64,000 nt of DNA from Rhynchopus sp. YZ270_cl-10 (GCA_964035575.1 OZ037911.1:372001-436000), one strand, 5' to 3'; positions 42,970 through 54,075 are shown, counted from the stretch's first letter. Made by a program: numbers and translations. Notes: generated from the letters alone by a model not told the origin.

Positions 42970-43343
42970 TAAAAAAATGTCCATACAAACCCCTCTCCCA
43001 CCTTTTCCCCTCGGGGGAGAGCAAGCAGCCATACCCCAAAACCCTCGACAGAAGTATAAAAAAAGCGAAGATAAAAACAAAAGCACACCAAATGGTGTGG
43101 CTGAAATGGGGGGGGCGCAAAAAATGCGCAAGAAGTGCGAATCACCCCCCCTTCAGCCATACCATCAAAGGTTTTGCTGGATAATATTGAATTGCTTTTT
43201 CTCACCCCCCCCCCCCCCACTTCCCCCTTTTTTTTCCCCCCCACACATCTTCTTTTTGATATTCTCTGCGACTCATTCTGACACGATAATTGCCGATCAT
43301 ATAACTATTATGGGCAACTATCACAATATAACCGCCACAAAAT

Positions 43344-45085
43344 CTAATACTCCCTCTCATCGAGCGGGTCGGTGCGTGCAGGGTGCTGGCGAGGCTCTTC
43401 TTGTTGAGCAGGGTTTTGCTGGCGCACCCAATTCTGCACAAATCCCGTATCCTTCTCTGGGAGCAGGCGTGGGAAGTCTGGGGGCGGGTAGTTCATGGGC
43501 TCCGGGTAGGCTTGGAAGACGTATGGCTGCGGATAGGGGTATGGGTACATCGGTTGGTAGTAGTGTGCAGGGGCGTTGGCGAAGTCGACTCCACCAGCCG
43601 CACCGGCAGCTGCTGGGTATGCGTGGTACATGGCGTTCTCGTCGTAGTGGGCTTCCTCTTCTTCAACGTTGTGGTCACATTCACTCTCACCTTCTGCAAT
43701 GCGTACTTTGTCTGTTTGGACCGCAGTTTCGACCAAATGGTGGTGTTGCTCCTCGTGGTGGTACTGATGATGGTGGTGATGATGGTGATGATGATGGTGG
43801 TAGCGTTGCTCCTGCTCATATTGTTGATGCCGTTCTTGGTCTGCCCCGTGGTGGGTTTGGTAATGGTGGTGGTGGTGGTGGTGGTGCATCTCCTCACTCT
43901 GATTTCCGTTCTGTCGGACGACATGAACCTGTGTGGTATCGATTGCTTCGTTTACTGGTTCTTCTTCTTCTTCTTCTTCTTGGGCAGCATCCTGCGCGAA
44001 CATAGCTGGAGAAGAAACCTGCTCGGAAGCAGCGGAAGGGAGAGGCCCCGCAACGGGGCTGTGTCGATGTGGTGCTGCGGCAAGCGGGGTGCGCTGTGGG
44101 GTAGGGGTGGCAGGGCCTGCAGAGCTCTGGGCCTGGGTCGCGGGGGGGCGGGTGGTCTTGCGTGGCGGCTTCTTCCGCTTTGCACGCTGAAGGTGCACTG
44201 CGTTATTGCAGGCCAGACATGATATCTTCCGTCCCGACCCACAGCTATGCAACGGCGCAAAAATAAACGAGCTCGCCCGTGTCTGGCACTGCTTCTGCCC
44301 CTCGCATTCCCGGACCTGTTTGTCCAGGCGCAAAACAAGTTTGTGTGTTTCTTGCAGAAGGCGGCGGGTCACCTCAGAACCTCGACCCTCCCGGATGATA
44401 GCTTCTTCGTCAAAGCGTGGTACAGCGAGGTCGGAGGGGCTGTCTCTGTGAGGTTGGTGGTGAGTTGCAAAAAACAAAATCTTTTAGGAGGGTAGCATTC
44501 TTCGTGGAGTTGAGGGACTGTTCTTTGTCGTTCAAATGCGGGGCTGTGGCCTCAATAAAAATAGTACCTCTGATAGGTAAGTAAAAGGAAAAAAAAAAGG
44601 GGGTTTTTCGTTGATTGCACAATTACCCTTTTTGAGAGGGGGGTGATTGGCGACCGTATCGGAGAGGAATTATTTCTCCTTTAAGCGCTGCTAGGTATTA
44701 AAAAAAAATTCCCTCTGGTTCCTTCTGGGCTGGGCGTTGAATTGCATCCGGGGGGTGCCCTTTTTGTGTCCTGAAACTCTATGAAGGTCTACCTTAAGGG
44801 TAAAAAAGGTGGGAAAATGCTACCCTTTGGGTGCTGAATTTAAGGCAGGCACACTACATATGCGGAGAGATTTGCCATTTTTTTTGTATACCTGCATCGT
44901 TGCTGTCGTACTGACGCTGCTGAGGCTGTGGTTCGCCTGTTGTGGTGCCCGCTGTACTTCTCTGCTGTTCCGTGCACACCATGACGTCGGTTCGAGCGAC
45001 GACGGATGGCGGGACTGTCATCCACCCCCCATCCACTGAGGGGTTCGTTACTACGCGCATCGGTGTGATCTTCTCGCATGGGCAT
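43344..45085 (-). CDS. Histidine-rich protein, unknown function
   Basis: Two exons, 45085-44892 and 44445-43344, joined by a GTATAC donor and CTCACAG acceptor with phase 2 (codon AG-A). The product is 431 residues. The basic, polar N-terminus contains a CLAC pair near residue 130 and Lys/Arg clusters near 140-150. The middle is Ala/Pro/Thr-rich, then Glu-rich. About residues 260-320 hold long His runs (8 and 11 in a row) mixed with Gln, Tyr and Glu. The C-terminus is Tyr/Pro-rich (YPYPYPQPY). The His runs could bind metal or promote condensates; neither is shown. Plus-strand frames over it are mirror readings. The 446-bp intron holds a family H copy. Confidence 0.7.
44567..44699 (+). repeat. 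Family H repeat, intron copy
   Basis: ACCTCTGATAGGTAAGTAAAAG to GCTGCTAGGTATTAAAA, with the core GGCGACCGTATCGGAGAGGA and TATTTCTCCTTTAAGC. It matches 15069-15183. Confidence 0.7.
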
Positions 45086-45648
45086 TATACAATAGGGTAG
45101 AAACAAAACAAAAACAACAAGAGGAGCAAGCAAGAAAGGGGAACGGAAATTATTTGAAAACTTCCTTCTAGAGAAGAGTGAGAGTTTTTTATATCGATGT
45201 GTAAAAAAAAAGGGGGGAAAGGGGAGGTACTGTTGGATCCCACCCCCTTCTGATTGGTGGAAAATGTAGGGGATATTTTTAAATGGCTGGGGGAAAGGAG
45301 AAGAATGAGTGGGTAAAGTAAATCTCAACACTATGATGCAGTAAATGATATGATTTGTGGTTAATATACTTCGTGGTTTTCACTGTTGGCTTACAACGGT
45401 GAAATCACCTGATTTTTTACCCCGCGGATAGGCGCGGATAGGGCCAAAAGCCGGTTTTTTTGGGGGTAAAATCAGGTGGTGAAAGCACAAAAGTAAAACT
45501 ACAAACGTCAAGTCATTTACTTCATCATAGTGTGCAAGGAGAAGTGCCTCCCGCGAGAAGCTGAGAGCCCTACAGATTTGGGTGTGATTTAGGGGGACTC
45601 CGAGAGAGGGTTCAGCGCACTACAAAGTATGATAAGGAAATAATATGG

Positions 45649-45683
45649 TTATAAGATGATCCTAAGCCTCTCTGTGCTTAGTC
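45649..45683 (+). repeat. Family A hairpin repeat next to exon relic
   Basis: GTTATAAGATGATCCTAAG, CCTCTCTGTGCTTAGTC. It continues directly into TGATCACATTCGTTATCGCG and the exon relic. Confidence 0.75.
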
Positions 45684-45689
45684 TGATCA

Positions 45690-45785
45690 CATTCGTTATC
45701 GCGGAGCAACAGCTGCGCTGGTTTTCATAAGTTTGTTGTCAGGGATGATGTCGTTTCTCCAGCCGGAGTTGGTAATTTTGGAAAT
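45690..45785 (-). pseudogene. Relic of the 38.7 kb terminal exon
   Basis: Minus-strand reading KITNSGWRNDIIPDNK, then SAAVAPR and stop; it parallels KIVNTRWGNGIIPDNN and DAAR-stop at 38697-38790. Similarity continues past the stop through CGATAACGAATGTGATC and into family A. Upstream sequence is AT-rich with no exon, so this is a truncated copy. Confidence 0.6.
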
Positions 45786-47220
45786 GAGCAGGAGGGGAAA
45801 AGAGCGGATTGCAGATTTTTTTTTTGAGTTTTTTGTTGTTTTTGTTTGTTTTGTATATTTTTAAATTTTTTTTTAAACCTCAATTTTTTGTGGTTTATTC
45901 ACATCAGATGAGGGGAGGGGGGTAGCGTTTTGTAGGGGGAAACAGTAAGGAGGTTATAAATAAATAAATAAAAACTCGTCAAGGGGGGAAGGGGATTCAC
46001 ATAAAAAAAGAAAACAAAAATACTTTTCATCAGAGCCAGAACATTTTTAATATGAAAAGGAGAAAAAGGCTTTTTTCGCAGGCGACCCACACGGCACTCC
46101 TCTTGAGTGTCGATCTCTCCCCACTTTCCCAAAGATTTTTTTTTTGAATTTTTTTTGACCACCCCACATCAGCCTTTTACTTTATTTGCATTTCCCCTTT
46201 TTTTTTCTACGACCATATTTTTATTGGAACAGTGACACCGTTTTGCCATGTTTTTTTTTCTTCCAAAACCTTCACTTTCCTTTTTTTTTCAAAAAATTTA
46301 TCTTCATTTTTAGGAGCACACAGTTTTTGCTCTCCTCCTTTTGGTGAACAGCCACGGTGCGAATTACAAGAGGGAAACAGACCCCCAAAAAAAATCACCC
46401 CTCGTTGCATTCCGTTACTTTTAAATATTCTCATTTTCATCGTTTTAACCACAAGAATAATATGCACAGTTCTTTGTTCTTCTTCTTCTTCTTCTTTTCT
46501 CGCTCGGATTTGTGTTTTTTTTTGTAAATGAAAAGGAAAGCTCTAACATCGGGTGATAGTCGATATCGTTGCCTTTTACAGAAGAAAGAGTTGAAACATG
46601 CCAAAAAAAACGCAGCTCCGTCGAGTTCATGCAAAAAGGTGAGAGACGTGAGTGATCACGTACCGTAAGAGAACGAAAGAAAACATAACGGTTGTGCCAT
46701 GAACCTGTGCTTCCCACACATCTACACACATATTACTACAACACCACGTACAATCCTTACCTTTTCCCCCAATTTAAACGGCTTAAAAAACGATTAAGAC
46801 AGTTCGACAGATGGAGAAACATCGGCAAAAAAAAAGTTGGCAATATGAGATCAAGCCCTCGCATTTTGCTTAGTCACGTTAAAGCTCAGGACGCAAAGAC
46901 TCAAGAAAAAAAAGAAACAAAAACGCAGAGCATAACAAAAGAAGGTGTCCACACGTTAGGGATTATTATTTTTTTTGTCATCAAGCTTTATCCCGTACGA
47001 TTTTTTTTCTGGATGTGTTACGGCCACCACTCTTCTTTTTGTTTGTACCCCAAACAAAAAAATATATGAGGGGAAACATGGAGGGTGCGCGTGTGAACTA
47101 TGTGGTTTGACGGGCCAAAACAGGTGTGCTGTCTTTTTTTTTTACCGGTCAGCATTTTCTTTGTGCTGTCGGCATCAATTGTTGGTAGTCTGCAGGGTTT
47201 CCACAGTTTTCTCAAAAGGG

Positions 47221-47260
47221 TTTCGGTGAGATGAACCTAAGTCTGCGCTTAGTTACCCTA
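47221..47260 (+). repeat. Family A repeat, diverged
   Basis: GTGAGATGAACCTAAG, TCTGCGCTTAGTTACCC; the loop is shortened. Confidence 0.55.
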
Positions 47261-47608
47261 AAAAAAATAATTTTCCACTTCTCCACACATCTTTCGACAG
47301 AAAAATCCCCGGGTTTTTGGAGTAAAAGAAAGGGAACAAGAGGAAACGGGGCATTTTTTTTTTGACACGAAAAGGTATGATATCAGCTGTGAATGAAGCT
47401 GTACATACACCCGCTATGTGACAAAAAAAAAAGAAAAAAAAAGTGTGTCCACTACTCGATCCGCATGCCAACAGCTCCTCCTTGGAGCCGTTTGTTATTA
47501 CTATTTTTAAAAACCAAAACTTGATTCAAACACACGCAGATACATTAAATGAATACATCCCTCCTGAACAGAATATTTTTAAAAAATTCAAAAAAAGGGG
47601 GAAAATAA

Positions 47609-47660
47609 AGAGTTGCAAAGTGCAAACCACCTCAAAAAAAACACTGAACGCAGGCACCGC
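47609..47660 (+). repeat. Family B repeat, diverged
   Basis: AGAGTTGCAAAGTGCAAACC, ACCTC plus an A run, then CACTGAACGCAGGCACCG; the stem bases are mostly kept. Confidence 0.5.
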
Positions 47661-47765
47661 TAAAAAAAGAAGACGCTAAAAGAGGACGACTCATCCACCT
47701 CTCGTTGCTGTCACCTTTTGTAAAGAAAGGGTTCGTAAGATTTGCAACCTAAATGGTCTCGTAAA

Positions 47766-47840
47766 AAGTAATTTCATCATATGCAATCAATAAATTGATA
47801 GTATATGGCGAGGGATCAACAAAAATGTTCCCATCTTTCT
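47766..47840 (+). repeat. Family K repeat
   Basis: ATCATATGCAATCAATAAATTG, ATAGTATATGGCGAGGGATC, AACAAAAATGTTCCCATC. Confidence 0.7.
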
Positions 47841-48235
47841 TCTCTTCGTAAAAAAATTTTTTTTGGTCACTCCCCCAACAAGAGAAAGGGCGGGAAAGGG
47901 TACCACAAATCTCTCATCGCCACCTCTCTTTTTCTCTGCATACAAACAACATCCTTTTTTCCCCCCACCCAGATATTTAAAACCAAGAAAAAGAAAGCAG
48001 GTTTGTGAAGATGAAAAGGGATGGCTCGCGTATTTTAGTCACCTTTTATCGCAAAAAAAAAAAAAAAAAACAGGGCGAGGACAAATGAAACAAAAAGCCC
48101 CTGGAAAAACTTACCCATATAAACCTTTTTTACTACACAAGAAAAAAAAAAACTGCTACTCAGGGGGAGGCGAGCAAAAGGGGAGGCGAGCGGGTAAACC
48201 CCAACCAACCTATCGATTTTAATTTTTTTTCATTT

Positions 48236-48284
48236 GAAAACTTGGTTGTATTAGTGTAGCCACCCTAGAGTGTGCTCCACTATA
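48236..48284 (+). repeat. Family D repeat
   Basis: GAAAACTTGGTTGTATTAGTG, TAGCCACCCTAGAGTGTGCT, CCACTATA; same core as 21579 and 23068. Confidence 0.75.
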
Positions 48285-48441
48285 CTAAACATTTTTACGT
48301 CACCGCAGACGAGCGTGATGATCTTTTTTTTTTTTTTGGTCATTTTCCTTCCCCCCTGTTATTTTCTTAACAATCTATTTAAAAAAAAAGGGGGGCGGGG
48401 GGTTGGGGAGGAGTGACAGTTGGCTGCATATTATGTTATTT

Positions 48442-48492
48442 TGAAAAACTCGGTTGTTTTAGTGTAGACACCCAAAGATGAACTCCACTATT
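48442..48492 (+). repeat. Family D repeat, AAAGATGAACT variant
   Basis: GAAAAACTCGGTTGTTTTAGTG, TAGACACCCAAAGATGAACT, CCACTA; the 3' half resembles the copy at 55671. Confidence 0.7.
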
Positions 48493-48892
48493 TATTTTTT
48501 GCACCAAAACCCCCTCCCGGTGCAGTATTTTTTGCCACCTTTTTTTTTGTGCGCGCGGGAGGGGACAAAAAAAAAAACTTCACTCTCTTTCGCAGACGAA
48601 AAACACGTAAAAAGGAAATAGATGCAGGGGGTGGAGAATCACAAAAAAAAGCGAAAAAAAAAAGGGAAAAAAATGTCATCGCAGGCGAAGTGAAAAAATG
48701 GGGAGGGGGGTATCAAAAAAAGGGGAGTGTGTGGGGGGATTCTCTATACCCTACTTGCCGGTTTTTTTTTTGTTTATTTTGCTGTGGTGGGAAGAGGACT
48801 TTGTGTGCCCATCAGAAAAAAACACATACACACACAGAACAGAAGTTAACGAAACACCAAAAAAAAAAAACCACTTTTCTCTTTTATTTTCT

Positions 48893-48960
48893 TTGATAAA
48901 TTGTTGGAGTAGTGTAGTTGCTTCGGTTGTGTTGCCAACAGTTGTGCAAGCTCCACTGTC
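48893..48960 (+). repeat. Family D repeat (short variant)
   Basis: GATAAATTGTTGGAGTAGTG, TAGTTGCTTCGGTTGTGTTGC, CAACAGTTGTGCAAGCTCCACTG. GTTGC/GCAAG-type pairing is possible inside the stem. Confidence 0.65.
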
Positions 48961-49226
48961 AAATCTTTTCTCCCCCTGCATATTTTATAGACCTTTTCAA
49001 AGGAAGAGAGATGCAGTTGTTTTGTCAAAACGGCAATCCCAAGAAAAGGGAGCTATTTTACAGTACAGAAATCCACAATTTTCCCTCCCCCTTTCTTTTG
49101 CATCAACAGTTACCTCAGAACCTTCATCTAAGGGGGTGCGGCGGGGAGGGGTTGAAAATGTTTTTTTTTTTTTTTTGCTTGTTTTTGAAAGTGCCTTACC
49201 CTCTAAGGGGTGGGGGATCAAAGAAA

Positions 49227-49266
49227 AGTTATATGAGATGAACATAAGCCTCTCGTGCTTAGTCAC
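49227..49266 (+). repeat. Family A hairpin repeat
   Basis: AAGTTATATGAGATGAACATAAG, CCTCTCGTGCTTAGTCAC. Confidence 0.7.
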
Positions 49267-49429
49267 ACATTAATCAAAGGTTTGGACCCAACACACTGCC
49301 ATTCGTTGTATGAAAGGCGTTCGCCGTAGCCAATGTTAAAAAGAGAAGGTTGAAGAGAAAAAAAAAAACCACAACACGCTTCGCCAGAGAAAATAGACCT
49401 ACAGAGACTCTGCTGTTCAATTTTATTTT

Positions 49430-49480
49430 TGAAAAATTGTTGGAATAGTGTAGTTGCCACCTGTGCAAGGTCCACTGTCT
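49430..49480 (+). repeat. Family D repeat (short variant)
   Basis: GAAAAATTGTTGGAATAGTG, TAGTTGCCACCTGTGCAAGG, TCCACTGTC. Confidence 0.65.
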
Positions 49481-49867
49481 AAATTTATTTTACTCTGAAA
49501 CTGGCGGGAGTAGCACACGGGGTTTTCTGTGCAAAGAGAGAGAGAGAGAGAGAAAGAAAAACAGACAAAAAAAAAAATAATAACACTTAAAAGATGAATG
49601 TGCCTGGCGCGCACATGCAAAATTGAACATGAAACCCGCACGGATCTTCCCCACTTCTTCCAATACTTCCTTTTTTTGTTGTATTTTTGTATTTGAAAAA
49701 AAAAAAAATCACTCACGGAACAAAACCCCAACCCCTTCTTTTAATAAAAAAAAATCAAAATCACGTTACCCCCATTCCCGAAAGGTAAGAACACAGATCA
49801 CAACCTCTTTAAGAGCCACTTTTTTAGTCCTAAAAAAGATCGGGTATTTTGTTTGTGCGCTCAAAGC

Positions 49868-49927
49868 CGGGCCCGGAGACCGTATCGGAGGAACTATTTC
49901 TCCTTTAAGCTACGCTTGTAGGTATAT
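49868..49927 (+). repeat. Family H repeat, 3' part
   Basis: GGCCCGGAGACCGTATCGGA, GGAACTATTTCTCCTTTAAGC, TACGCTTGTAGGTATA; only the conserved second half is present. Confidence 0.65.
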
Positions 49928-50063
49928 AAAAAAGGGGGGGTTATTTCCCCCCCAGGTTTTTTCCAAAGCTCTGTTACCCTGCACCTTCATTATTAGTTTT
50001 TTTCCTTTTCGCTGTTTTTTGCTCCTGTTCAGAGCAAAAAAAAAATAGCGTTATACTTTAGTT

Positions 50064-52417
50064 TCAGTTGGCACCCCGGTGGTGGCGGTGGTGTGTGGAC
50101 TCAGCACCGGCCTTGGAGGAGCGCCTTTCGGATGCGTGCGAGGAATCTTTGCTTTCACGGCGCTCCCTTTCGCGGTGTGCACGGCTTGCGTCTCTGTGGT
50201 GGAAGAAATAGTTGAAACGTGCTAAACCGCGGCTCGGTCAAAAAAGGTTGACTTGAAATACAACAACCCTCTCGTGAACACTGTACCTTGGTACAACGGG
50301 TGGACACCCAACCATGCAAGTCCTACAATCCATTTCGTGGTTTACGAAAAACAATTTTAAAAACCCCCCGACATTTTATAACATACTTGTCCCTCTTCAT
50401 CTCACGCTTCCTCTTCGAGACCTCGTAGTAGAGCTTGTCCCGGTACTCATGCACGGTGTGCTTGGTGTAGTCGTCGAAGGCGATGGTGATGGGGCCTGGG
50501 CAGACGGGCTCCTGGGCGGGGTCGTGGAACATGACGACGAAGGGGTGCTTGAGCGCGTCCTCTGCATTGAGGCGACGGGTGGGGTTGAAGTAGAGGAGCT
50601 TCTTGAGCATGTCGATCGCCTCCGTCGTTGCCTTCGGGTACATGTCCTGCAACGACCGTGCGTGCACAGGAGGCAGCTTGTCGAGCATCGTCTCCGCAAA
50701 CTGCGAGTTAATCGCCGCAACATCCGCCTTGCTTGGCGCCCCCGTCACTGCAATAATCTTCTCCAACTGGTTCACTGTCGACGTTCCAGGGAACATAGGC
50801 TTCCCAGCAAGCAGCTCCCCAAGGATGCACCCGATGCTCCACATGTCGACACCCTTTGTGTACTTCGTGCTGCCAAGAAGGATCTCGGGTGCGCGGTACC
50901 ATCTGAAGGAGAGAAAAAATTTGGCAGGAAGTAATCGCCTCTAATGAAAAATGGATAAAAAATGAGGCTAGTTTTGAAAGTCCAAGAGATATTAACCGGA
51001 TATTTGAGAAAATCGGCAAAAAAATTGTATGAAACGGAGTAATCTATTAGAGGGTATACCTGGTTGCAATGTAGTCGGTCAGCACAGGTTTCGCGGCCTG
51101 GTCTTTGTCGAGGTTAGCAATGCTCCGTGCGAGTCCGAAATCTGCGACTTTGACGTGGCACTCCGCGTTGAGGAGAAGGTTTGCTGGCTTGATGTCGCGG
51201 TGGAGAAGCTCGCCGCTGTGTGGGTGGTGGCATAGGGGTATGGAGTATGAAATATAAGGCATAGGACGTTTCCAATTATGACATCACCAAAAAACATTAA
51301 TCAGGATGCACTTTGACATAAGAGCGGTAGTGAAAAAAGCTGCAGTAATTTATTTCCTCAGATGCAAAAAGTTACTCGTGCCTCTTGTTGCTGTTCGTTG
51401 TATTGCACTGCAAGTATCTACACTGTGTGTACAGTGTGTTCTTGGCGACCACGCCCCGCAAGCACATCGCACAGTGCGCGGACAAGAAGGAGTACGACTT
51501 GACTGAACCCGTCCTAACGAAGATAGACCTCACGCTCACTCCAGACGACCCCAGCCACAATCACTGTGGTGTGCAACACCACGTGCTTGAGGTACCAGGC
51601 ATGGTACCCAGACAATTCATAAGAAGCCCAAAGGTGCCTTGCAAGAAGTGTGGGTACACGCAAGACATCGACTACAGGACGGTGAACAAGGAGGCACAAC
51701 AGTGGTCAAAGATAATATCCACAAATACGCTGAGAATAACTCAGGGGTGGTGCGCGGCCATACCTATGCAAGTACTTCAGTGTCTTTAACAGCTGATATA
51801 TGATGTATGATTTGTGCACATCCTCCAGGATCCCTGCTCTTATCACTGCGTGGAGGTCGGTCTCCATGTATTCGAAGGTGAGGTAGATGTCTTTGTCGTT
51901 GTCGGCCTTGTGCACGTTCTTCATTGTTATTATGTTTTCGTGCTTGACTGACTGCAAAAACATGATCTCACGGAACGTTCTGTTGTGTTGTGTGTTTAAA
52001 TCCCCTTTTTCGCTTCCCAAATCCAAAATATTAGGTAAATTTACTGTCTCCCTATTTGAAACACAACGAGCAAGACAAATGTGTTCCTTCTAAGTTCTAA
52101 GTTTATTTAACACTGCTAAGAAATGCGGCAGACTCGCATACAGTAGTACATAAAGGGCCAAATTAGCAAAAAGATACCCCCAAATTTTCCAAACTCGTTT
52201 GGACGTCGAGGTTCTTCTACTGCTGTCAATCGGGTACATACCTCTGTGCATCGGTTGCGTTCTGAAACGCGTCAAAGATTTTCTTCAACGCCACCTTCTC
52301 CTTCTTCTTCATGTCCATCGCCAACCACACAATCCCGTATGCACCCTTCCCCAGCATTTGCAAGATTTGGTACCGTTTCAGCACATGCTGGTCAATCTCC
52401 CTCTGGTCCTTCGACAT
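50064..52417 (-). CDS. MAPK15: ERK7/MAPK15-type protein kinase with TDY loop
   Basis: Five exons: 52417-52242, 51979-51764, 51215-51060, 50902-50387 and 50193-50064, giving 397 residues. All junctions are phase 2; donors are GTATGT, GTATGG, GTATAC and GTATGT. The Gly loop is GKGAYG (23-28), the catalytic lysine is in VALKK (K45), and HRD is at 136-138, DFG at 156-158, then YIATRWYRAPE. The N-terminal KKIFDAF and [14 protein letters not shown] are typical of ERK7/MAPK15, a kinase tied to ciliary length and basal bodies. The activation motif is TDY at 177-179, not the TEY usual in this group. The tail of about 45 residues is basic and His/Ser-rich, shorter than in animal MAPK15. Intron 2 (548 bp) carries an opposite-strand open frame; intron 4 carries a family C copy. 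Confidence 0.93.
50247..50345 (+). repeat. Family C repeat, full length, intron copy
   Basis: GTTGACTTGAAATACAACAACC, CTCTCGTGAACACTGTACC, TTGGTACAACGGGTGGACACC, CAACCATGCAAGTCCTACAA, TCCATTTCGTGGTTTAC; in intron 4 of the MAPK15 gene. Confidence 0.8.
51385..51789 (+). pseudogene. Opposite-strand open frame in MAPK15 intron 2
   Basis: A 134-codon frame runs antisense to the kinase and ends just inside exon 2. Its middle (about 51440-51730) reads like protein: [57 protein letters not shown] pair hints at a zinc site. GC content is coding-like, unlike other introns. This may be a captured gene fragment or a relic of a mobile element. I recognise no family. Confidence 0.3.
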
Positions 52418-52899
52418 TGCGAACCGAACACGTCCAGCGACGCTCCTGGAGACGTCAAAAAAAAAACACGCACGCAAAAAAGCTCCCTCCTCTGCTCTAT
52501 GGGGGGGATGTGTGGAAGAGGAACCTCGTGTATGTGTGTCCTCTGTCTTGGTTGCTTTGGGGGAAGGGGAGGAAGGGAGAAGGGACAGATATTTTCTAAA
52601 AAAAAAATAACAAAATGAACCGCGTTTCCCTCCAGAAAATTTGGCGATAATCCTCAACCTTCGCGACTTGAGTGAGGGAGAGGAAAAAAAATCAGAAATT
52701 TTGTACGATAAACCTCAGCCCTTACTGCCCCGCCTAGAACAGAAATCTCTCTCATCAGAGGGAAATGCGGGGAAGATTCGACTGTCTCCTCTTCGTCACA
52801 AAAAGACTGATCTGTCGTCACCCCATTTAGAGAACTAAAGCACAACACGCCTCACCGTACTTCAATAAACCACCTTCATGCTTTGTGACATGCTGCTCT
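52418..52899. other. Spacer between MAPK15 and the helical protein
   Basis: AT-rich sequence with no gene and no named repeat recognised. Confidence 0.55.
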
Positions 52900-54075
52900 T
52901 CAATCACGCGCCAATCGGATACGGTTGTCCCTTGCTATAATCCTCATCTGCGCGATCTTCTCCGTTTCCCCTATACGGCGCAGCATGGCGACTACATTCG
53001 CGAGGGTGATTCCAGACACCTCACGGAGCGAGGCAAGACGGTGCAGGAGCTGCAGACACATTTCATAATGCACATCGCCACTATCCACCACACGCTTTGC
53101 AGACCCAGACACAAGCTGCCTTAGATGCCGCACCTCGAACTCCCCTTTCCGCCTTGCCATCATCTCCTTTGCATTACTCCCCACAGTCGTTGTCGCGAAC
53201 ACCACTAACAGCACCTCCTCTAGTACCTTCTGCGCATGCGGCTGCTTCGCCAACTCCACAACCCTCCTTTCTCGCATCAAAGCAAAGGCACGATCCATCC
53301 CATCCCCCCTCCTTTTACACCCTCTAAGGTACTCCAACGAAAACAGCAGTAGTGTAGACCAAACGACATCCCCCCTTAGCCTCTCATATCGATGTTGTAT
53401 GACATAAAAATCTGCCACCGAATCACAACACCGTGCACCTAATGACGTATCTATTTCCTTTTCGGTTGAATATCGTGATATTTCATCTAACGTCTGCAAC
53501 GCAGCGTGAAGTCGAGGAGCAGGGCGGGTGCCAGCATAAAGGAGAACACTGCGAAGAAGTCTGTCAATAGAGATGTTGGTGTACTCTCGAACAAATGAAA
53601 AGACTTCGAGATACAACGCAGGATTGGCAGTGGATAGTGAGAGGAGAAGACGGCGCCAAACAAATTCTGAGATTCCATCCAAACAAAAGCCCCCATCCTT
53701 CAAAATAACGAAGGATAGCGTGTCAAGCAGGCTGCGAGGCTGCCTCGATTGGGTGAAAACAATGGCACAAAAATCGAGGGTCTCCCGGCATAATTCGTAG
53801 CCATTCGACTGTAGGGTTTCCAGATGCTTTCGAAACGCATAAGGACAGATATCTTCACGGTTTGAAAACCCTTCCCCGTACACCTCAGTCAGATACTCCA
53901 CTGCACTGCCCCACCGTGCGTCGATTGATATGCCTTGAGCACCCCATCGTTTGGCCGCAGAGGGGACAACCTTGGAGACAGTATAGCGGGGCACGTTCTC
54001 TGGAGAAGAAGTTAGCCGGTTAGGAAGTCTCCTTGCATTCACACTGAAGCTTCGATGATGGGAGAGGAGGTGCAT
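52900..54075 (-). CDS. Helical protein with mitochondrial-type N-terminus
   Basis: Single exon, 391 residues from the ATG at 54075 to the TGA at 52900-52902. The N-terminus HLLSHHRSFSVNARRLPNRL is basic, Ser/Arg-rich and lacks acids, as in mitochondrial presequences. The rest is all-helical with no catalytic motif and recalls PPR or other alpha-solenoid organellar RNA-binding proteins. Repeat units cannot be assigned with confidence by eye. An ATG 25 codons upstream exists but would spoil the presequence. Confidence 0.6.
   Translation of the reverse strand: MHLLSHHRSFSVNARRLPNRLTSSPENVPRYTVSKVVPSAAKRWGAQGISIDARWGSAVEYLTEVYGEGFSNREDICPYAFRKHLETLQSNGYELCRETLDFCAIVFTQSRQPRSLLDTLSFVILKDGGFCLDGISEFVWRRLLLSLSTANPALYLEVFSFVREYTNISIDRLLRSVLLYAGTRPAPRLHAALQTLDEISRYSTEKEIDTSLGARCCDSVADFYVIQHRYERLRGDVVWSTLLLFSLEYLRGCKRRGDGMDRAFALMRERRVVELAKQPHAQKVLEEVLLVVFATTTVGSNAKEMMARRKGEFEVRHLRQLVSGSAKRVVDSGDVHYEMCLQLLHRLASLREVSGITLANVVAMLRRIGETEKIAQMRIIARDNRIRLARD

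Larger units (their letters stand above)
40577..43343. other. Repeat-rich spacer
   Basis: No gene is seen. Contents are an A-like piece at 40990-41028, a hairpin unit at 41070-41135 like 12750, B at 41466, C at 41568, A at 41866, a degraded A at 42112, E-like pieces at 42299 and 42500, an A-like piece at 42693-42744, and A at 42930. A C run lies at about 43200-43220. Confidence 0.65.
45086..50063. other. 5 kb gene-poor repeat region
   Basis: The longest gene-free stretch. Contents are a palindromic TTTACACCTGATTTT-like hairpin at about 45395-45485, A at 45649, an exon relic at 45690-45785, A-like at 46832, 47221 and about 48010, B at 47609, K at 47766, D at 48236, 48442, 48893 and 49430, A at 49227, an A-like piece at 49585 and H at 49868. 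Open frames are A/T-run artefacts. Confidence 0.65.

Noticed and set aside
43383-44222. 279-codon plus-strand open frame rich in Val, Leu and Met
   Set aside because: Antisense of the His/Glu/Gln-rich exon. The Val/Met runs are complements of CAC/CAT codons, and the minus frame joins across a proper intron.
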